Shown here: positions 22,177-25,717 of the stretch, piece by piece | Numbering within the stretch: the stretch's first letter is position 1 | How the letters are laid out: every line of letters starts with the position of its first letter | NCBI GenBank assembly: GCA_018894655.1 | Contig: JAHIPE010000150.1 | Span: forward strand, 1 to 25,717 | Reading direction: 5' to 3' | DNA: 25,717 nt | From: Actinomycetota bacterium | GTDB taxonomy: Bacteria > Actinomycetota > Geothermincolia > Fen-727 > Anoxymicrobiaceae | The notes under the pieces: model-generated | What the model was told of the DNA's origin: nothing | What the model saw: the letters and a program-made list of their open reading frames with translations, nothing else | Databases searched by the model: none | Translations under genes and position numbers: made by a program

Positions 22177-22332
22177 CCTCGCTCCATAAATACGCTGGCA
22201 TTCGAGCGCCGCTGCATCCACACCGGCTACGTTCCGCTCCCTCGACGTACTGCAGGAGTACGTCTCGGTCGCGCGCCTTGCTGGAGCGGCGCTTCGACGC
22301 TCTCGGTGCGTAACCGTATCTATGGAACGAGG
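22177..22332 (-). repeat. 156-bp element with 18-bp terminal inverted repeats, copy 1
   Basis: The ends CCTCGCTCCATAAATACG (22177-22194) and CGTATCTATGGAACGAGG (22315-22332) are inverted repeats matching at 16 of 18 positions. Inside is a perfect hairpin GACGTACT/AGTACGTC (22244-22251/22257-22264, loop GCAGG). It fills the dapF-dapL gap almost exactly. A second, opposite copy begins at 25581. No coding capacity is visible. It resembles a miniature inverted-repeat transposable element or a large repetitive palindrome. Confidence 0.85.
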
Positions 22333-22335
22333 CAC

Positions 22336-23163
22336 TTAATCCACCGTCTCTCCGTTGTAAACCCGCCTTGCCATCCCTGTCAGTAATACCTCATCAGTAT
22401 CCCACCTGACATCCAGATCCCCCCCGGGCAATGTCACCGTGGCACGGGGCCCCACAAGCCCTTTCAGGTTGGCCGCCACCATCGAGGCGCACGCCCCCGT
22501 CCCGCAGGACAGCGTCTCCCCCACCCCGCGCTCCCACACCCTGGCCAGGAGGTGGGTGTCGCTCTCTACCTCCACGAACTCCACGTTGGTTTTCTCCGGG
22601 AAGATGCGATTAGCCTCCACCGCTGGGCCTACGGTGGTCACGGGGTAACCATTAACCTTGTCGACGAAGATGACGCAGTGGGGATTCCCCATGGACAGGC
22701 AGGTGCCCTTCAGGGCATTTTCACCGATGGGGATATCCACGCCTGTCGCCTCATCGTCGGGTGGGCCTTGCATGGGAACGTCCGACCTCCTGTAGGCTGG
22801 CTTCCCCATTTGAACCGTGACCAGACCGGCCCCGCCTCCGCCGGCCCGGCTCACCGTCCTTCTCCCGGCAAGCGTCTCGATCTCCGCTGAGTCCCCCTCG
22901 AAGGCGCCCCTCTCGAGCGCGAACAGGAACAGGGCCCTTATGCCGTTCCCGCACATCTCCGCCTCGGTGCCGTCAGCGTTGAAGATGCGCATCTTTATGT
23001 CGCTACCATCTGAGGGAAGCATAACGATAACGCCGTCGGCACCAACGCCCCTGCGCCGTAGGCACAACCGGTACACCGTATCCGCGGACAGGTCAGGATC
23101 CCCCCGCCTCCCGTCGATCATTATGAAGTCATTTCCGGTGGCTTCGTACTTGATAAAATGCAT
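22336..23163 (-). CDS. dapF: diaminopimelate epimerase
   Basis: The 275-aa enzyme interconverts LL- and meso-diaminopimelate, providing the peptidoglycan cross-linking residue and the lysine precursor. The two catalytic cysteines are in MCGNGIR and SCGTGAC. FIKYEATGNDFIMID (N-terminus) and GNPHCVIFVD are family motifs. ATG 23163 gives the normal N-terminus. A TTG at 23172 overlapping the miaA stop (TTGA) is an alternative start. It follows miaA with almost no gap and precedes dapL, so the two diaminopimelate genes are linked although separated by the repeat element. Confidence 0.95.
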   Translation of the reverse strand: MHFIKYEATGNDFIMIDGRRGDPDLSADTVYRLCLRRRGVGADGVIVMLPSDGSDIKMRIFNADGTEAEMCGNGIRALFLFALERGAFEGDSAEIETLAGRRTVSRAGGGGAGLVTVQMGKPAYRRSDVPMQGPPDDEATGVDIPIGENALKGTCLSMGNPHCVIFVDKVNGYPVTTVGPAVEANRIFPEKTNVEFVEVESDTHLLARVWERGVGETLSCGTGACASMVAANLKGLVGPRATVTLPGGDLDVRWDTDEVLLTGMARRVYNGETVD

Positions 23164-23168
23164 CGTCC

Positions 23169-24164
23169 TCAATTCTCCAGTTTTCCGGCGATATATTCAA
23201 GTACGAGCGCCGCCGCCCGCTCAAGCCCCTGCTCGACATCCTCCTTCCTATCGCCGATTTTGCCTTCCACCCGAAACCACATTACGCGGGGATCCTTCCT
23301 GAACCATGTTATCTGCCGCCTGGCGAACTGCCGGGTGCGCCTCTTGATCTCGCCCACCGCGTCATCCAGGGTGGAGTCACCGTCGATGTACCGGAGCAAC
23401 TGTCGGTACCCCAGGGCCTCACCGGCGGTGCTGCCCGCCCTCAATCCTTCAAGTTTGAGCCGACGGACCTCATCGGCCAGGCCCATGGATATCATCCGGT
23501 CGACCCTCAGGTCAATAAGCTGGTACATGAGCGCGCGGTCCATCTCCAGCCCGGCCGCGACCAGGCGGTAAGGGGAACGGTACTCAACCCAGGAATCCTG
23601 CCTTGCCGAGATGAGGCGTCCGCCGCCTCGCGCCACCTCGATGGCCCTGATTACCCGCTTTCGGTTGGAGGGGTCTATCTCCCGCGCGGCTGCCGGGTCC
23701 GATCGCTCGAGTGTCGCGTGAAGCTCGCGGTCGGAGATATCACCGGCGGGTTCGCGTCCGGACCGGCCCTCGCCCCTCACCCCCGCGAAATCAAGGTCGT
23801 CCACCACCGCCCGGTAGTACAGCCCGGACCCTCCCACCAGCATGGGCAGCTTCCCCCTGGCCGCCACGTCGCGCACGGCGCCCTCCGCCATTTCCTTGAA
23901 CGCCGCCACCGAGAAGTCACAGCCAGGGTCCGACACGTCGACCAGGTGAAAGTCCACCCTCTCCATGTCGGCCTCATCCGGCTTGGAGGTGCCTATATCC
24001 ATGCCGCGGTAGACCTGCATGGAGTCCACCGAAATTATCTCCGCGCCGAGCTCCGGCGCGATCCTCATGGCTACGGCGCTCTTGCCCACTGCGGTGGGTC
24101 CAACGATCGCCAGCAGGGTTATCGGGGGCTCGTCCTGTCGGGGGTCTGAGCGCTTGTCCGTCAC
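23169..24164 (-). CDS. miaA: tRNA dimethylallyltransferase
   Basis: The 331-aa enzyme adds dimethylallyl to A37 of tRNAs reading UNN codons. Motifs are the P-loop IVGPTAVGKSAVA, ISVDSMQVYRGMDIGTSKP, HLVDV, LVGGSGLYYRAV, GYRQLLRYIDG and the C-terminal RRTRQFARRQITWFRKDP. The length is normal. It sits between AMMECR1 (8 bases upstream) and dapF (overlap or 5-base gap) and shares their transcription unit. Confidence 0.96.
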   Translation of the reverse strand: MTDKRSDPRQDEPPITLLAIVGPTAVGKSAVAMRIAPELGAEIISVDSMQVYRGMDIGTSKPDEADMERVDFHLVDVSDPGCDFSVAAFKEMAEGAVRDVAARGKLPMLVGGSGLYYRAVVDDLDFAGVRGEGRSGREPAGDISDRELHATLERSDPAAAREIDPSNRKRVIRAIEVARGGGRLISARQDSWVEYRSPYRLVAAGLEMDRALMYQLIDLRVDRMISMGLADEVRRLKLEGLRAGSTAGEALGYRQLLRYIDGDSTLDDAVGEIKRRTRQFARRQITWFRKDPRVMWFRVEGKIGDRKEDVEQGLERAAALVLEYIAGKLEN

Positions 24165-24172
24165 TTCAACGT

Positions 24173-24697
24173 CTACTTGTACCGAGAGACCTTGAACCTC
24201 TGCAGGGATACGGGTTCATCCGGGCGGATGCCGGCCTTCATCATCGATATGCGCACCTGTTCCTCGGGGGTGTCGACACCCTCGAGGTCCGGGAGAAGCA
24301 GGCCCGACCTACCCCCCGAACGCACTATCACCCCGTAGACGCTCGGGTCGAGTTCGCCGATGTCCTCGATATCCTCCGCTTCCTCCAGCACGTCCACCGA
24401 GTACTCCAGGTCGTCCAACTCCTTCGCCGTTACCGGCGGGAACCTGGAGTCTGTAGTTGCGCTGCTCACCGCGTTGCTCCGTATCTCCTCGGCGACGTTA
24501 TCCGCCAACGGATGTATGGTTCCTATGCAGCCCCTGAGCGCTCCTCGCTTTTTCAGGGAGACGAAAACACCCGCCTTCTTACCCTGAAGCTCCACCGGCG
24601 CTTCGCTTGCCGGGGGGGTGCTTCCTTCCCGCACGTATGACTCCACCACCCGGCGGGCAAACTCGACGTAAGGGCTCTCCTGCTCCTTCCCGCCCAT
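24173..24697 (-). CDS. AMMECR1 domain protein (AmmeMemoRadiSam system protein A)
   Basis: The protein has 174 aa and spans the complete AMMECR1 domain: EFARRVVESYV, GVFVSLKKRGALRGCIGTIH (hallmark LRGCIG), DSRFPPVTAKELDDLEYSVDVL, YGVIVRSGGRSGLLLPDLEGVDT then PEEQV. AMMECR1 proteins occur with a Memo/LigB-type dioxygenase-like protein and a radical-SAM enzyme in many anaerobes. The reaction is still not firmly known. The LigB-like partner is directly upstream (16-base gap); the radical-SAM member is not in the window. Confidence 0.93.
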   Translation of the reverse strand: MGGKEQESPYVEFARRVVESYVREGSTPPASEAPVELQGKKAGVFVSLKKRGALRGCIGTIHPLADNVAEEIRSNAVSSATTDSRFPPVTAKELDDLEYSVDVLEEAEDIEDIGELDPSVYGVIVRSGGRSGLLLPDLEGVDTPEEQVRISMMKAGIRPDEPVSLQRFKVSRYK

Positions 24698-24713
24698 CTC
24701 TACTCCTTCATCC

Positions 24714-25550
24714 TCACGGGGGCGTCATCTCCTTCTCCGGATCGGGCTTCCCCGGTATGACCCTGGCCACCATATACCCGACCCCGAAAGGCCCCTCGTA
24801 GGAGAGCACCTCGCTGTCGAACCGGTAGCCGTCTACTGTCCCCGCCAGCACCGCCACCGACCACAGGCAGTCCTCCCCCGCCGACTCTATCAGGCCCGGG
24901 TCCATCTCGAACAACCTGTTGAACTCACCGGTACCGATTATGTCCACTATCTCGGCGTCAAACTCCTTGCCCCTGGGGTTGTAGCCTGATGGGGCTCCCC
25001 TGGTCAGCCGGTGGGAGAAGTCACCGGACGCAATGAAGACCGCGTTCCTCGCCACCTTCTTCACTCCCTCGCGAATGGCTATTCCCAGGTAGTAATGGTC
25101 GCGGTACGGCAGGTACGGTGACACCCGGATTGACACCAGCCGGCAGGTCGCTGGAGCCAGCAGCCGGAGGGGCACCAGCACGCCCCAGTCCTGCTCACCG
25201 GTGCTCTCGTCTCCCACAAGGGAGATGTCCCTGGGCCCCGCCGCCTGGGCGATAGACTCCACGAGCTCATCGTCCACCGTGAACCGGACCGCTACCTGGG
25301 GCGCTCCGAAACGGGACAGGGAGCCGTTTACACCCTCTCCCGTCTTGACGTCGAACCCCTTGTCCTGGCTCAGGCTGATGTGGGGTGGTGAAACGATAAC
25401 AATCGTTTCCGGCCCGATATCCCTTATCTGGGCCGCCAGAGCGTCCAGAGCGCGGCTGCTGCTCTCTATCTTCCCCAGCTCAGAACCGCCGACCTCGGGA
25501 ACCAGGATCGGCGCGTGGGGAGCCACACAGCATAGCTTCAGATATCCCAT
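24714..25550 (-). CDS. LigB-like class III extradiol dioxygenase-family protein, partner of AMMECR1
   Basis: The protein has 278 aa. LKLCCVAPHAPILVPEVG at the N-terminus and TIVIVSPPHISL place it in the LigB/Memo superfamily. VLVPLRLLAP, IASGDFSHRL and the FGVGYMVARV end complete the assignment. His residues at APHAP, PPHIS and DFSHR are candidate iron ligands. In many genomes this domain is fused to AMMECR1; here the two are separate adjacent genes. The ATG at 25550 has GGAAGAGG upstream (spaced about 9). It is the first gene of the minus-strand run down to hflX. The substrate is unknown; ring-cleaving activity should not be assumed. Confidence 0.85.
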   Translation of the reverse strand: MGYLKLCCVAPHAPILVPEVGGSELGKIESSSRALDALAAQIRDIGPETIVIVSPPHISLSQDKGFDVKTGEGVNGSLSRFGAPQVAVRFTVDDELVESIAQAAGPRDISLVGDESTGEQDWGVLVPLRLLAPATCRLVSIRVSPYLPYRDHYYLGIAIREGVKKVARNAVFIASGDFSHRLTRGAPSGYNPRGKEFDAEIVDIIGTGEFNRLFEMDPGLIESAGEDCLWSVAVLAGTVDGYRFDSEVLSYEGPFGVGYMVARVIPGKPDPEKEMTPP

Positions 25551-25580
25551 AGAACCAAACCTCTTCCGGTTGGCTTAGTG

Positions 25581-25717
25581 CCCCGTTCCATAAATACGGT
25601 GTCGTATCGAGAGCGCCGAGGCGCCGCTCATGCAAGGCGCGCGACCGAGCTGTACTCCGTGAGTACCGCAAGGGAGCGGAACGCAGCAGGTGCGGATGCA
25701 TCGACGTTCGAATGCAA
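25581..25717 (+). repeat. inverted-repeat element copy 2, opposite orientation, cut by the window edge
   Basis: It begins CCCCGTTCCATAAATACG, matching the end of copy 1. It then carries the same ordered blocks (GAGAGCGCCG, AAGGCGCGCGACCGAG, GGGAGCGGAACG, GATGCA). The central hairpin is kept as GTACTC/GAGTAC (25652-25657/25661-25666, loop CGT), with changed bases that still pair. Only about the last 20 bases are missing at the window end. Confidence 0.85.

Noticed and set aside
22170..22223. N-terminal extension of dapL
   Set aside because: It is a translation of the terminal-inverted-repeat element; the family N-terminus begins at ATG 22169.
22177..25717. Composite transposon carrying dioxygenase-AMMECR1-miaA-dapF between inverted elements
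   Set aside because: The enclosed genes are conserved core genes in tight operon spacing, and no transposase is present; two independent insertions are simpler.

Overview
The window is a GC-rich bacterial chromosome segment of about 25.7 kb carrying mostly vertical-looking core genes. No rRNA, tRNA, CRISPR array or complete transposase is visible. DapL-type lysine/diaminopimelate synthesis, an oxygen-sensitive class III ribonucleotide reductase, a methyl-THF:corrinoid methyltransferase and an AMMECR1/LigB pair point to an anaerobic or facultatively anaerobic bacterium. The coding style (GC-rich, many GTG/TTG starts, proline/alanine-rich zinc-ribbon membrane proteins, coiled-coil RlpA-like secreted protein) would fit a deep-branching actinobacterial lineage. 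That placement is an inference and not proven here.

Left part (1-5640): the 3' end of a TrkA-C (RCK_C) protein; a secreted coiled-coil plus RlpA double-psi beta-barrel protein; a minus-strand group of two paralogous four-helix membrane proteins and a methyl-THF methyltransferase; then a divergent acyl-CoA synthetase with a clear promoter, followed by a 47-aa Lrp/RAM-like mini-protein. A perfect (CCCT)6 tract, which can form a G-quadruplex on the minus strand, lies in the divergent intergenic region.

Middle (5690-12930): a VapBC/PIN-AbrB toxin-antitoxin pair, a two-FtsX-domain ABC permease without its ATPase, a membrane-anchored protein that looks like a zinc-site-dead M61 aminopeptidase, a GNAT acetyltransferase and a DUF3786 protein. 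This accessory stretch is seeded with a degenerate 80-90 bp repeat family carrying GGGGTCAG/CTGACCCC ends. The repeat copies abut, and in places supply, start and stop codons of neighbouring genes.

Right-centre (12932-19390): a deoxynucleotide operon on the minus strand, nrdR - nrdD - thioredoxin-like redoxin - dut. nrdD is interrupted by two LAGLIDADG-type inteins (424 and 576 aa). One has an unusual Thr at position 1 and Lys instead of the penultimate His. Upstream of nrdR there are two NrdR-box-like sites exactly 32 bp apart, one of them between a TTGACA -35 and its -10.

Right (19390-25717): a hairpin-rich intergenic region ending in a minus-strand terminator, which is a candidate small RNA or leader. 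Then comes a minus-strand core gene run: LigB-like dioxygenase, AMMECR1, miaA, dapF, dapL and hflX. DapL and DapF act in succession to make meso-diaminopimelate. A 156-bp terminal-inverted-repeat element lies between dapF and dapL, and a second copy in opposite orientation lies at the right edge upstream of the dioxygenase gene.
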